From positions 62,001 to 126,000 of the forward strand of contig NZ_JADNHZ010000001.1 of the NCBI RefSeq assembly GCF_015554145.1: a stretch of 64,000 nucleotides of DNA, read 5' to 3'. A program made the translations under genes and the position numbers. The notes under the pieces were generated by a model. The model did no database searches. It saw only the letters and a program-made list of their open reading frames with translations, and was not told where the DNA came from. The DNA comes from Collinsella aerofaciens (GTDB lineage Bacteria; Actinomycetota; Coriobacteriia; Coriobacteriales; Coriobacteriaceae). Positions 1 to 10,270 of this stretch are shown here, piece by piece. Numbering within the stretch: position 1 is the stretch's first letter; every line of letters starts with the position of its first letter.

Positions 1-1713
<1,713 letters not shown>

Positions 1714-1731
1714 TCAGAGATTCTGACGAGA

Positions 1732-2025
1732 CTAGGCCTCGACGACAGCGTAGATGTCGTCGGCGCGCATCAGCAGATACTTCTCGCCGTCGACCTTGAC
1801 CTCGTTGCCACCGAACTTACCATAGATGACAACGTCACCGACCTTGACGTCCATGGGGATGCGCTCACCCTTGTCGTTGACCTTGCCGGCGCCAACGGCA
1901 ACGATGGTGCCGCGCTGCGGCTTCTCCTGGGCGTTGCTGGCGATATACAGACCAGAAGCGGTCTTCTGCTCGGCCTCGTCGGGCTTGACCAGAACACGAT
2001 CTGCAAGCGGCTTCAAAGACGACAT
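1732..2025 (-). CDS. groES: Co-chaperonin GroES (Cpn10)
   Basis: This is the heptameric lid of the GroEL chamber. It has 97 residues, the normal Cpn10 length. The start is MSSLKPLADRVLVKP, with the conserved PLxDRVLVKPxEAEQKTASG signature; the mobile loop that contacts GroEL is around residues 17-32 (EAEQKTASGLYIASNA), and the roof/beta region follows (VGDVVIYGKFGG). A strong AGGAGG precedes the ATG. It is the first gene of the groES-groEL operon. Neither a CIRCE inverted repeat (TTAGCACTC-N9-GAGTGCTAA) nor a HAIR-type site is recognisable in the 150 bp upstream, so the heat-shock control mode cannot be read from the sequence. Confidence 0.98.
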   Translation of the reverse strand: MSSLKPLADRVLVKPDEAEQKTASGLYIASNAQEKPQRGTIVAVGAGKVNDKGERIPMDVKVGDVVIYGKFGGNEVKVDGEKYLLMRADDIYAVVEA

Positions 2026-2163
2026 GCTTGTTTCCTCCTTTTTGGGCCGCGCGGTTATGCCGCGCGAATTAACCCTTTTTGTTTGCGTACGCGTTGAATG
2101 GTACCCACGAATGGCGGGTTATACAACACGGAGTCAAAAAATCTTATTTTTTGGCACTTAGAT

Positions 2164-2372
2164 TTTCTGAATGCCGGGGGATAACTTAGCGATGCCTCCC
2201 GTGTGGCTCCGGAGGGGCGGGGCATAAGGTTTCCTGCTCGGGCAGTCCTGCTCGCACGAAGGCCACATTAAGTGGCCTTCGGCTCGTGCGGAACTCGCGA
2301 TAAACCTTATGCCCCGCCCCTCCGGAGCCACACGGGAGCCAGGTTAACTAATTCGGTCCCGGCATTCAGAAA
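2164..2372. repeat. Long nested palindrome P1 (209 bp)
   Basis: A long imperfect palindrome lies upstream of groES. The outer arms are 15-bp TTTCTGAATGCCGGG and its complement. An unpaired stretch of about 20 bp follows on each side, then a perfect 37-bp inner arm (2196-2232 pairing with 2302-2338, GC-rich, containing GGAGGGGCGGGGC). An apical hairpin built on GAAGGCCAC/GTGGCCTTC closes it. The layout matches the palindrome behind pfkA (60434-60618), although the sequence differs. It encodes no protein and has no obvious terminator T-tract. It could be a non-autonomous mobile element or a strongly structured RNA. Confidence 0.85.
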
Positions 2373-2877
2373 AGTCAGTGCAGCAAAATGGCGATGCGGA
2401 TAGCGACATGTGCATGGTTTTCGCTGCGCGCACGGGTCCCCTGGGGAGCACCGTGCATTTTTGGGAGTATTCAGCAGGCCAGGGTGGCTGCATACGCGCC
2501 GGACATACCTTATTGGTCCCAAGAACGCCTTCAGCGGGCGGTTTTGGTCGGTGGGCAGACCCCGTTGGGACAAATGGGCGTACTTCGCGCCGTACCGGAG
2601 CCCAAAATGACGTCAATCTCCGTAACGTTACTCAGCCGCAGCGGCACCGGCAGAGCTCGCGGTGCTGAATACTCCGTTTTTTGCACGGCCCAGGCGGGGG
2701 TACATCAGGGCCGGAAAGAACATCTCAGCTTTTTTATGCAATCTGCAACTGGAAGTATGCAAAACACCATGAGGTTTCACTGCTGATGTCCAAATTGAAC
2801 GCACGGAGCAGCACCTCAACCCCGCGCCCAAATCCAACAGAGCAGGGACGCACATGGCGGATCCTCACCGAAACGCA
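2373..2877. other. Intergenic region without a supportable gene
   Basis: About 500 bp between palindrome P1 and the terminator of the next gene. Short open frames exist on both strands, but none has a ribosome-binding site, codon bias or recognisable motif. The stretch contains short A/T runs (for example the tract near 2730) and a motif GTTGGGACAAA near 2568 that resembles pieces of the hairpin repeats elsewhere in the window. I see no gene here. Confidence 0.5.
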
Positions 2878-2923
2878 AACGCGGCTCGAGCGCCATCCCA
2901 AAATAAGCTGCCCGAGCCGCGTT
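2878..2923 (-). terminator. Terminator of the amidohydrolase gene
   Basis: The inverted repeat AACGCGGCTCG/CGAGCCGCGTT lies directly downstream of the minus-strand amidohydrolase stop. On that strand the stem is followed by TTGCGTTT, a moderate T-rich tail, so it is a likely intrinsic terminator. Confidence 0.6.
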
Positions 2924-2943
2924 AAACGGTAAGACATGAATAC

Positions 2944-4581
2944 TTAGCGCTCGTAGATCAGGTTGCCGGCTAGGTAGGTGGCTTGGACTTTGGTGGCTTG
3001 GAGTTCTTGGGGGTCGATGGTGAGTGGGTTTTGGTCCAGGACTACCAGGTCGGCGTATTTGCCGGGTTCCAGGCTGCCGAGGTTTTGCTCGTCGCCCGCT
3101 GCATAGGCGCTGCCCAGGGTGTAGTTGCGCAGAGCCGTTGCCGCATCGATGCGCTCGCTCGGCAACCAGCCGCCCTCGGGCCAGTGGCTTTTGGGGTCCT
3201 GGCGCGTGATGGCCGTGTAGAGCACGTTCATGCTGGTAACGGGCGTGATAGGGCTGTCGGTACCGAAGGCTTGGCGAATGCCGCGCTGCTTATAGGTTGC
3301 GAACGGCCACATGATGCGGCTGCGCTCCAGGCCCAGATCGCGCTCCGGTCCACCCGGATCGAGCGTAATATGGCAGGGCTGGCTCGAGGCGACCACGTTG
3401 AGCTTGCGCAGGCGGTCGATGTCCTCGGGCAGAAGGTTCTCTAGGTGCTCGAGCGTGTTATGGCCGTGCTGGGGCAGGCCGTACAGGTCGGCCGCTTCCT
3501 CGAAGATATCCAGCGCGGCATGAATCGCACCGTCACCAATAACGTGGATGCGTACGGTATGACCGCGCTCCGCGGCCGCCAGAACCAGTTTGCGCATGCG
3601 CTCAGCCGGGACCGTCAGACGGCCCCGGTCGCCCGGGAAGCGCGGATTGGTATAGGGCTCGGTGAGATATGCCGTGTGTTCGCTCGACACGCCATCGAAG
3701 AACTGCTTAAAACCTGGCGCCGAAAGCAGCGCGTTGTTCGCGTAACGTACCTGGAGCTCTTCTAGACGCGACTGGTCATCCAGCAGCGTGGGGAACAGAT
3801 GGGCACGAATGCCCAGCTTGCCGGTCGTCTGCAGCTTGTCGTAGACATCGTCGCGGATAAAATCACAGCCCAGCATGGGCATGAGCGACATATCGCAGAT
3901 CGAGGTGATGCCCTGCTCGGCCATGCGCCTCATTTGATCGGCGTAAGCGCTTGCGATGCGATCTTCGCCCAGCCACTCAAGACAGCGCGGCAACAGCTGC
4001 ATGGCAGCCGCTTCGTGAGCAATGCCCGTGAGCTCGCCGTTTGCGTCCTTGTCGTAGCTGCCGCCCGCCGGCGGCTCGCTGTCGCGCGTGACGCCGAGCG
4101 CCTCGAGTGCGCGGCTGTTGAGCCACAGCGTGTGGCCGTCGCCCGAATACATAACGCAGGGACGATCGGGGAATGCCGCATCGAGCGACGCCTTGGTAGG
4201 ATGCTCGGGCGGGTCCCAACGGTAGTCGCGCCAGCCCTGCGTCACAACCCAAGCGTCGTCGGGCAGGTCCTGGGAAAACTCGAGCGCGTGCTGTACCAGC
4301 GCCGCCTCGGACGTGCCCATATCCATGAGCATGTACGGCGAGGAACCGACCGAGGTATGGAAGAAGTGCAGATGAGCGTCATGGAAACCGGGGCAGACAA
4401 ACTGCTCGCCGTAGTCGAGAACCGGCGTGGCGGCGGGAGCGGCGGCGATCACGTCATCGGGCTTGCCGACTGCGACGATACGGTCACCTGCGATGGCAAT
4501 CGCCAGCTCACGAGCAGTATCGATGCCGTCTTGCGCGGTAAAGACGTTCTTGGAGCGGATAATCCGATCGATATGTTGCAT
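2944..4581 (-). CDS. Amidohydrolase family protein (YtcJ-like, amidohydrolase_3)
   Basis: A metal-dependent hydrolase of the amidohydrolase superfamily, YtcJ/'amidohydrolase 3' branch, about 545 residues, which is normal for the group. The metal-binding HxH is in CPGFHDAHLHFF near residue 65. Later metal or active-site histidines lie in the RIHVIGDGAIHAALD and NTLEHLENL regions. The C-terminal composite beta domain ends with GSLEPGKYADLVVLDQNP, the classic tail of this family. The substrate is not predictable; relatives act on amide or cyclic imide bonds. ATG codons at 4593, 4587 and 4581 are all possible; 4581 is best spaced from a GGGG ribosome site. The reading frame stays open far upstream, but that part lies over the divergent M20 gene and is not coding. 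Confidence 0.9.
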   Translation of the reverse strand: MQHIDRIIRSKNVFTAQDGIDTARELAIAIAGDRIVAVGKPDDVIAAAPAATPVLDYGEQFVCPGFHDAHLHFFHTSVGSSPYMLMDMGTSEAALVQHALEFSQDLPDDAWVVTQGWRDYRWDPPEHPTKASLDAAFPDRPCVMYSGDGHTLWLNSRALEALGVTRDSEPPAGGSYDKDANGELTGIAHEAAAMQLLPRCLEWLGEDRIASAYADQMRRMAEQGITSICDMSLMPMLGCDFIRDDVYDKLQTTGKLGIRAHLFPTLLDDQSRLEELQVRYANNALLSAPGFKQFFDGVSSEHTAYLTEPYTNPRFPGDRGRLTVPAERMRKLVLAAAERGHTVRIHVIGDGAIHAALDIFEEAADLYGLPQHGHNTLEHLENLLPEDIDRLRKLNVVASSQPCHITLDPGGPERDLGLERSRIMWPFATYKQRGIRQAFGTDSPITPVTSMNVLYTAITRQDPKSHWPEGGWLPSERIDAATALRNYTLGSAYAAGDEQNLGSLEPGKYADLVVLDQNPLTIDPQELQATKVQATYLAGNLIYER

Positions 4582-4749
4582 GGGCATCCCCATCTCTGGC
4601 AGGAAATTCAACACCCCCGAGTGTACTCCCCCGTCTCGGTTACAAAATGCCAAGCGGCAAACGGCAGCTTTGCCAGCCCTAGCGGCAGGTGGCATACTGG
4701 AGAGAGCCTGTACGATTTTGCGATCAACCCAGCAAGGAGCAAATCGATC

Positions 4750-6213
4750 ATGACGAAGACCAAGGCACAGCAGATTATGGCGGCGACCGAGGCTCGCGCG
4801 GCAGACGACGTCACCGCGGCCATCCGAGATATCGCCGCCGAGTTTGAGCCCTATATCATCAAGCAGCGCCGGCACTTCCATAAGCATCCGGAGCTGAGCC
4901 TCGCCGAAGAGCGCACAACCTCCGACATCGCCAACCAGCTCGACGCCATGAATATCCCCTATGAGCGCCCCCTTAAGACGGGCCTGGTGGCGACCCTCCG
5001 CGGCACCGCACCCGACGCCTACCGCGAGGACGGCACGCCGCGCCGCCGCATCCTGCTGCGCGCGGATATTGACGCCCTGCCCGTCACCGAGCAGACCGGC
5101 GAGGAATTCGCCAGCGTCAACGAGGGCTGCATGCACGCCTGCGGCCACGACTGCCACATCGCCATGATGCTCGGCACGCTGCAGATCCTGCGCCATATGA
5201 CCGACGACATCCACGGCGAGGTCCGCATCGTCTTCCAGCCCAGTGAGGAAAACGGCCAGGGCGCCAAACTCATGATCGGCACGGGCGTGCTCGACGGCGT
5301 CGATGGCGCTTACGCCGCGCACATCTGGAGCGAGGTCGACGCCGGCACCGTAAGCTGCGAGCCCGGCCCGCGCATGGCCAATACCGACTGGTTCCGCATC
5401 GATGTCCGCGGCACCTCGTGCCACGGCGCCATGCCCCAGCGCGGCCACGACGCCGTCATGGTTGCCGCCGAGATCGTCAATGCCCTGCAGACCATCGTCT
5501 CGCGCGAAATCAGCCCCTACGAGCCGGCCGTCATCACCGTCGGCGAGCTGCATGGCGGCACCGCGCGCAACGTTATCGCCGGCACGGCCTACCTCGCCGG
5601 CACGGTGCGCACCTACGGCGATTCGACCCACGAGGAAATGCCGGAGCTTATGCGCCGCATCGTGGAGCATACTGCGGCCGCCTTGGGCGCCGAGGCAGAG
5701 CTCACCGACTACACCATCGCCAACTACAAGGTCGAAAACGACGCGGGCTCGAGCGAGCGCTGCCGTCAGGCTGTAATTAAGTGTCTGGGCCCCGCCGGCC
5801 AAGGCCATTATCGTGGCACGCTTTCGGGCGAGGATTTTTCGGAGTACCTGCGCCGCGTACCGGGCGTGCTCGCCTTTGTAGGTACGCGCAACCCCAAGAT
5901 TGGCGCCACGTACGCCCAACATTCCTGCTTTTACAAGATCGACGAGAGCGTGCTGGCCAAGGGCTCCATGGTGGCAGCCCAGTATGCTATCGACTTTTTG
6001 GCCGAGCCCACGCAAGAGGAGCTCGACGGCCCCGCGATTACCGCGGTCGCCGAAACCAACCCCGACTTGGCCGCCAAGCTGCGCTCTGCCAAGGCCACGG
6101 CCGCTGAGGCGCGCGACGCCATGCACGATGCTCGCACCGCCCGCCATGCTGCAATCAAGGGCATCCACGATGCGCGGGCTGCCGCTCGCCACGAGGAAAA
6201 GCGCGACGAGTAG
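4750..6213 (+). CDS. M20 family metallopeptidase / amidohydrolase
   Basis: A zinc/manganese-dependent amidohydrolase of the M20D group (hippurate hydrolase/N-acyl-amino-acid amidohydrolase type), 487 residues, predicted cytoplasmic. It has the first metal loop LRADIDALPVTEQTGE, the HACGHDCH motif near residue 134 (Cys and His ligands), SEENGQGAKLMI with the catalytic/ligand Glu pair, and the dimerisation-domain motif SCHGAMPQRGHDAV. The ATG at 4750 follows AAGGAG at good spacing and starts after a divergent promoter region shared with the YtcJ-like gene. The last 65 or so residues (after residue 420) are an extra Ala/Arg/His-rich, probably helical tail not usual for the family. It likely deacylates N-acyl amino acids or small peptides. 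Confidence 0.93.
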   Translation: MTKTKAQQIMAATEARAADDVTAAIRDIAAEFEPYIIKQRRHFHKHPELSLAEERTTSDIANQLDAMNIPYERPLKTGLVATLRGTAPDAYREDGTPRRRILLRADIDALPVTEQTGEEFASVNEGCMHACGHDCHIAMMLGTLQILRHMTDDIHGEVRIVFQPSEENGQGAKLMIGTGVLDGVDGAYAAHIWSEVDAGTVSCEPGPRMANTDWFRIDVRGTSCHGAMPQRGHDAVMVAAEIVNALQTIVSREISPYEPAVITVGELHGGTARNVIAGTAYLAGTVRTYGDSTHEEMPELMRRIVEHTAAALGAEAELTDYTIANYKVENDAGSSERCRQAVIKCLGPAGQGHYRGTLSGEDFSEYLRRVPGVLAFVGTRNPKIGATYAQHSCFYKIDESVLAKGSMVAAQYAIDFLAEPTQEELDGPAITAVAETNPDLAAKLRSAKATAAEARDAMHDARTARHAAIKGIHDARAAARHEEKRDE

Positions 6214-6248
6214 CCGTCACGCCCATCCATAACAGCCTGGCTAAAGCA

Positions 6249-6287
6249 AAGCGGGGGCGGACGTTATCTCAACGTTCGCCCCCGCTT
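6249..6287. terminator. Bidirectional terminator between convergent genes
   Basis: A perfect-looking GC-rich stem (GCGGGGGCGGACGTT with its complement, 5-nt loop) lies between the convergent M20 and DUF2752 genes. The tail is T-rich mainly on the minus strand (GCTTTGCTTT). Confidence 0.75.
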
Positions 6288-6319
6288 ATGTGTCGACCGT
6301 TTTTCTAGCGCGTCCTCCG

Positions 6320-6796
6320 TCACGCCAGGTAAGAGCGAAGGATGGTGAGCCAGCGTGGGGGTTCGAGGTGGATGATATCGTCGGGAACTCCGGCGGGCGC
6401 ATAGCCGCCAAAGAGCAGACCGGCATCTGCCGGATTGATGAGGCGCACGATCCATACGACGACGACCAGCACGCACAACACGGTGACCGCACTGTCGATA
6501 CCACGCTTTAGCTTGCTCGATGCCACCTCCTCGCGCACGAACGCGAGCACAAACGCAATCGGCACCACCCAAAACAGCGGATGGTAGGCAAAGGCAGCCG
6601 CATAATCGAGGCGCAGCGCCGCCAGCCACGCCCTCGTCATGCCGCATCCCGGACAAGGAATGCCCGTCATCAATCGAAAAATGCAGCCAATGTCGAGCAG
6701 GTAGAGCGCGAGCCAGGCGACAAAGAGCGCGCCGGTGCAAAAAAGGGCGCGGCGAAGGAGCTCTGCCGTGCCCCTATGTCCCTGGGAGCTGTTCAC
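6320..6796 (-). CDS. DUF2752 domain membrane protein
   Basis: A small integral membrane protein of the DUF2752 family, about 158 residues. It shows the family hallmark GIPCPGCGMTRAWLA (a CPxC motif right after the first membrane helix), then two further hydrophobic helices (AFAYHPLFWVVPIAFVLAF and AVTVLCVLVVVVWIVRLI). The GTG at 6796 is chosen because it follows AAGGGCGG at good spacing and starts 13 bp after the stop of the upstream zinc-ribbon gene. A longer frame from ATG at 6856 would overlap that gene. DUF2752 proteins frequently sit beside DUF4234 or zinc-ribbon membrane proteins, as here. Function is unknown. Confidence 0.8.
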   Translation of the reverse strand: MNSSQGHRGTAELLRRALFCTGALFVAWLALYLLDIGCIFRLMTGIPCPGCGMTRAWLAALRLDYAAAFAYHPLFWVVPIAFVLAFVREEVASSKLKRGIDSAVTVLCVLVVVVWIVRLINPADAGLLFGGYAPAGVPDDIIHLEPPRWLTILRSYLA

Positions 6797-6809
6797 GCCG
6801 CCCTTATTG

Positions 6810-7418
6810 TTAGGCACGAGCGCCAAGGCGAGTGTTGTAAGCCGTTGCCATGGCATTGGTATTATTGATGACGATGTTCATAGCGAAGATGGGACCAAGG
6901 CCGCACAGGAGCGCGCCGAAGATCTGCCACAGAAGAACGGTGGTGCCGTTTTCCTGGAACACCAGGCCGTAGCGAGGAGCGTTGGCCTGCAGGCGGTTGC
7001 CAATCTTGTAATACCAGTAGTACGCGTAGAAGCCGCAGGTCACAAACGATAGAAGGATGAATTCCGCCAGACCCGGCGTGTAATCGCCGTCATCCTGACA
7101 CAACGTGTTGACGTCGCGTGCCAAGCAATACAGGAAGTAGAACGAATAGATACCGCAGGTCACAAGAGAGAGCAGCAGCCAGCCGATCAGGCTGCGGTCA
7201 GCCTTAATGGGGCCATAGCCCATCGGAGCGGATGCGGACTGTTGGGCGTATTGACCGGTGTACTGCTGCTGAGGCTGGGGCGCGGGCTGAATAGCCTGGG
7301 CCGGAGCGGGCTGGGGCTGCGGGGCCGCAGCGGCAGAAGCGGCACCAACGGCGGATCCGCAAACAGGGCAGAATTTGGCATCATCCGAAATGGGAGAACC
7401 ACAAGTGGGACAGAACAT
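6810..7418 (-). CDS. Zinc-ribbon DUF4234 membrane protein
   Basis: A 202-residue protein with an N-terminal cytoplasmic zinc ribbon (MFCPTCGSPISDDAKFCPVCG, two CxxC knuckles). A Pro/Gln/Ala-rich linker follows (residues about 28-65), then a DUF4234 membrane domain with repeated LLSLVTCGIYSFYFLY and LLSFVTCGFYAYYWYY segments and a last hydrophobic helix. The two 'TCGxY' repeats are the family signature. It is first in a likely two-gene unit with the DUF2752 gene. A 12-bp palindrome (TGTTGCGCAACA) lies 76 bp upstream and is repeated upstream of the large surface-protein gene. Function is unknown. Confidence 0.85.
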   Translation of the reverse strand: MFCPTCGSPISDDAKFCPVCGSAVGAASAAAAPQPQPAPAQAIQPAPQPQQQYTGQYAQQSASAPMGYGPIKADRSLIGWLLLSLVTCGIYSFYFLYCLARDVNTLCQDDGDYTPGLAEFILLSFVTCGFYAYYWYYKIGNRLQANAPRYGLVFQENGTTVLLWQIFGALLCGLGPIFAMNIVINNTNAMATAYNTRLGARA

Positions 7419-7493
7419 GAGCCTCTCCTTTTCCTAAGGCGTCGCACGCCTTCAAACCTTACACGTCTACGTTCTCAACAATAGCCGCGACGT

Positions 7494-7505
7494 TGTTGCG
7501 CAACA
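7494..7505. promoter_or_regulatory. Palindrome TGTTGCGCAACA, candidate operator
   Basis: A perfect 12-bp palindrome lies 76 bp upstream of the zinc-ribbon DUF4234 start. On the minus strand it is part of CAATGTTGCGCAACA, which recurs exactly 66 bp upstream of the surface-protein gene (23736-23747). The same position relative to two envelope genes suggests a transcription-factor site. The factor is unknown. Confidence 0.5.
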
Positions 7506-7572
7506 TTGACCAATTTCCGAGAAATTTTGCTGCAACCGTTTTCCCAGGCATTTTCTTGCTTTCGCAGTAGAA

Positions 7573-7606
7573 AAAGGCACCCCGGGCTCAGTTGCCCAGG
7601 GCGCCT
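7573..7606 (-). terminator. Intrinsic terminator of the zinc-ribbon DUF4013 gene
   Basis: On the minus strand, AGGCGCCCTGGGC pairs with GCCCGGGGTGCCT and is followed by TTTTTCT. It lies just downstream of the stop codon. Confidence 0.85.
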
Positions 7607-7613
7607 CGACCGG

Positions 7614-8930
7614 CTATTCGGTTTGATTGTTTTCGGCAGCAGGATTATCGCCCGGCTCATCCGCCGGCGTGGCAACGGCATCCCAATCGGGCTCCGCAGG
7701 CGTCGCCTCGGACGCCGGTGCGGGGACAGGAGCAGGTGCCGGGGCAGGGGCAGGCGCGGGTGCCGGGGCAGGTGCAGGCGCGGGTGCCGGGGCAGGCGCA
7801 GCACCAGTGGCTGCCGTGGGATTGAATCCCGCAGGAGCAGGCTTCTTCTCACCCGGGAGCACAAAAGTCAAAACGTCGTCCTTGTCCTCATCGGCCCATT
7901 CGCTTGCATAACGTGCAGCCCAATAGCCAACGGCACGGTGCTTGAGCATCTTGCCAAAGACCGTAAGGAACACCGTGACGAATGCAATCAGCACCAGGAA
8001 CAATACGAGCGTGACACCACCGGCGGTAACAATCGCCTCGATACCCGTGGGGCGATAGTAATAGCCGTACGCGCCAATTCCGGCGATGGCACCAAAGACA
8101 GCTGTCAAGATCCACGTAATGGCGTTGGAAACCAGGCCCGTCAAAAACTCGGGAAGGAACGAAGCACAGAACAGCTTGGTCTTGTTGTGCTTAAAGGCCG
8201 CCCAAACCTTATCGAGCGAAAACGCGCTCTCGACGCGACCGGTCACCGCAAAGTGCATCACGGCGATGTCGGCGAACATCTTAAAGAAGACACCCAGAAT
8301 CGCCGAGGCAATCAGAGCCAGGACAAGCAGGCCGAGCGAACCGAACAGCGCTGCCTCGAGTGCATAGGAGCCGTAATAAGAATACGAGCCCGCGGCGCCA
8401 ATTACCACGCCCTCCACCAGCGAAAGCACTACACCGATAACGGGAATGGCAGCGATAACCTCGAGCACCACCGAGATGACGCTCGAAAAGACTCCGAGAC
8501 CAAACGACGTGGAGCGCATGAGTGGACGGTCCATGCCGTCATCGACCTTGAGCGAAAGATCACGTCCCCACTCAATACCAAAGCCGGAACCGCACACGCT
8601 CGCAATGCAAGCTGCCAAAAAGCCGATGGCAGCCGCAATGCCGCCAATAACGGGAATAAACAACACGAGCACCGACACAACGCAAATCAGCGCCGGCAAA
8701 AACGCGATTTGGCATACACGCTGAAGCACGCCTGGAGTCTTTGTCATATCTTGGAACGCCTGAGCCGTGCAGCCCTTTGGCGCATTCGCCACGGGCGGTT
8801 GCGGAACAAACTGCTGAGGCTGAGGCTGACCCTGAGGGGCGGAGGCTGCAGCGCCGGCATTGGGGGCACCGCACACGCCGCAGAACTTGTCGTTATCGCC
8901 CATGGGGGCGCCACACTGCGAGCAGAACAT
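7614..8930 (-). CDS. Zinc-ribbon membrane protein with DUF4013-like domain and Ala-Pro tail
   Basis: A 438-residue protein. The N-terminal zinc ribbon MFCSQCGAPMGDNDKFCGVCG is followed by a Gln/Pro linker, then a membrane domain of about six or seven helices (residues about 65-340) resembling DUF4013 proteins (for example GVLQRVCQIAFLPALICVVSVLVLF). The acidic C-terminal tail contains an (Ala-Pro)n run. The start at 8930 is preferred over the ATG nine bases upstream because AAGGG is spaced 9 nt from it. The zinc ribbon resembles that of the neighbouring DUF4234 protein, so the two may be related sensors or scaffolds. Function is unknown; assignment to DUF4013 is by pattern only. Confidence 0.75.
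   Translation of the reverse strand: MFCSQCGAPMGDNDKFCGVCGAPNAGAAASAPQGQPQPQQFVPQPPVANAPKGCTAQAFQDMTKTPGVLQRVCQIAFLPALICVVSVLVLFIPVIGGIAAAIGFLAACIASVCGSGFGIEWGRDLSLKVDDGMDRPLMRSTSFGLGVFSSVISVVLEVIAAIPVIGVVLSLVEGVVIGAAGSYSYYGSYALEAALFGSLGLLVLALIASAILGVFFKMFADIAVMHFAVTGRVESAFSLDKVWAAFKHNKTKLFCASFLPEFLTGLVSNAITWILTAVFGAIAGIGAYGYYYRPTGIEAIVTAGGVTLVLFLVLIAFVTVFLTVFGKMLKHRAVGYWAARYASEWADEDKDDVLTFVLPGEKKPAPAGFNPTAATGAAPAPAPAPAPAPAPAPAPAPAPAPVPAPASEATPAEPDWDAVATPADEPGDNPAAENNQTE
7714..7803 (-). repeat. Ala-Pro codon repeat (about 24-bp period)
   Basis: An imperfect tandem repeat inside the zinc-ribbon/DUF4013 gene encodes a run of about 14 Ala-Pro units. The GC-rich unit GCAGGCGCGGGTGCCGGGGC recurs with a period of about 24 bp on the plus strand. 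Such tracts form stiff, extended spacers and can vary in length between strains. Confidence 0.8.
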
Positions 8931-9080
8931 CGAAATCATCCCTTCGTATCTTGAGCGAGTCACCTGGATCGCAAACGATGTCTTTGGCATCATTATCACC
9001 CAATGTGAGTTCAAATACTCAAAGATGACCGATTTGCAAGGTACACGGCGCCAGCAGGCGGTTCGTTGAATGCGTTCGCG

Positions 9081-10103
9081 CTAGTTCGTACCGCGGAAAC
9101 CCTTGCCGACGATCTCGGAACTGTCGACAATCGTGATAAAGGCACCCGGATCGACTTCGCGCGCATAGCGGCGCAGCTGCACGGCCTCGCGACGGCTCAG
9201 CACGCTCATGATCACCGTCACGCACTTGCCCGAGAAGGCACCGTAGCCGCGACAGATGGTCGCCGTACGGTTGAGATGCTTGACGATAAACTCCTCGACC
9301 TTAAGGGGCTCGGAACAAATGACCGTGCAGACCTTACGAAGGTGAATGCTCTCGATGGCCTTGTCGACCACGAGCGTCTTGGCAAACAGGCCGAGCACGC
9401 AATACAGGCCGACACGCGGACCATACAAAAAGGCCGCGATGGCCACGATGCCGATATCAACCAACAGCAGCGCGCGGCCAATCTCGAGCGTGGTGCGGCG
9501 CTTGAGGATCATGGCGAGGATGTCTGTGCCGCCCGTCGAGGCGCCAATATCAAAGACGATGGCGCTGCCGAGCGCCGGCAGTATCACGGCAAAGCACAGG
9601 TCGAGCCACATATCGCCCGTCATCGAAACATCAGTCGGAATAAAGAGCTCAAAAAACGAAACATAGGCGGACAGCGCAAACGAGGCGAAGACGCTCCACA
9701 GGATTGCCTTGCGCTCCAAAAAGATAAAGCCCAAAACGACGAGAACCGCGTTGATAATCCACATAAAGACGCCGACGGGCAGGGTCGGGAACAGCGTGGA
9801 CAGAATGACCGACACGCCCGAGGTGCCGCCAAAAGCAAAGTGATTAGGGGTTTTAAACGCAACGATGGCAAAGGCCGTAAGAATCAGGCCCAGATTGAGC
9901 TCGGCGAAAAAGCGCGGGAAGCCCGGCTCCTGGCTGCGCTTTTGGCCGGCACGCTCGCCGCGCTCAATATCGGTGCGATCAACCACGCGCTCCATCGGCA
10001 CCACGGGAGGACGATGCACCTCCTCGGCAGCTCGCGATGCCGCCTCTGCCGCGGCAGCCTCAATTGCCCATGCCTGGCTTTCTGTTTCGTGCTCGTCAGC
10101 CAT
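9081..10103 (-). CDS. YitT family membrane protein (DUF161 + DUF2179)
   Basis: A 340-residue integral membrane protein of the YitT family. An Ala/Glu-rich cytoplasmic N-terminus of about 65 residues is followed by five or six membrane helices with the family motifs NHFAFGGTSGVSVIL and DIGASTGGTDILAMIL. The C-terminal DUF2179 soluble domain (about residues 250-335) has VCTVICSEPLKVEEFI and the GKCVTVIMSVLSRRE stretch. The family is widespread in Gram-positive bacteria, and its transport role is not established. The start is ATG at 10103. It has no close operon partner; the alkaline-shock operon behind it is separated by a terminator. Confidence 0.9.
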   Translation of the reverse strand: MADEHETESQAWAIEAAAAEAASRAAEEVHRPPVVPMERVVDRTDIERGERAGQKRSQEPGFPRFFAELNLGLILTAFAIVAFKTPNHFAFGGTSGVSVILSTLFPTLPVGVFMWIINAVLVVLGFIFLERKAILWSVFASFALSAYVSFFELFIPTDVSMTGDMWLDLCFAVILPALGSAIVFDIGASTGGTDILAMILKRRTTLEIGRALLLVDIGIVAIAAFLYGPRVGLYCVLGLFAKTLVVDKAIESIHLRKVCTVICSEPLKVEEFIVKHLNRTATICRGYGAFSGKCVTVIMSVLSRREAVQLRRYAREVDPGAFITIVDSSEIVGKGFRGTN

Positions 10104-10219
10104 TACGGCAACCCCTCGTTAACAATTTGGAAACAATGCGCCCATTAGGGTAACGCGGAACGCGACGATTGCAACCCCTAGTTAGACGAGCGGTATGCCT
10201 ACATCGGGGGCATACAAAT

Positions 10220-10257
10220 AACGGCCGGCCGCACATACATCCGTGCGACCGGCCGTT
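10220..10257 (-). terminator. Terminator of the alkaline-shock operon
   Basis: The GC-rich stem AACGGCCGG...CCGGCCGTT, extended by GCAC/GTGC, is followed on the minus strand by TTATTTG. It lies downstream of asp23. Confidence 0.75.
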
Positions 10258-10270
10258 TGACGTTTTCGCA

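Noticed and set aside
2373-2877. Small open frames on both strands as genes
   Set aside because: No ribosome site, no coding bias and mutual overlap; no support for any of them.
4582-6192. Long open frame extending the amidohydrolase gene over the M20 gene
   Set aside because: The extension lies antisense to a clear M20 gene, has no ribosome-binding site and no family motif, and the amidohydrolase domain begins at about 4581.
7714-7803. Ala-Pro repeat as a separate mobile or recombination site
   Set aside because: It is best explained as a coding low-complexity linker; the frame is intact.
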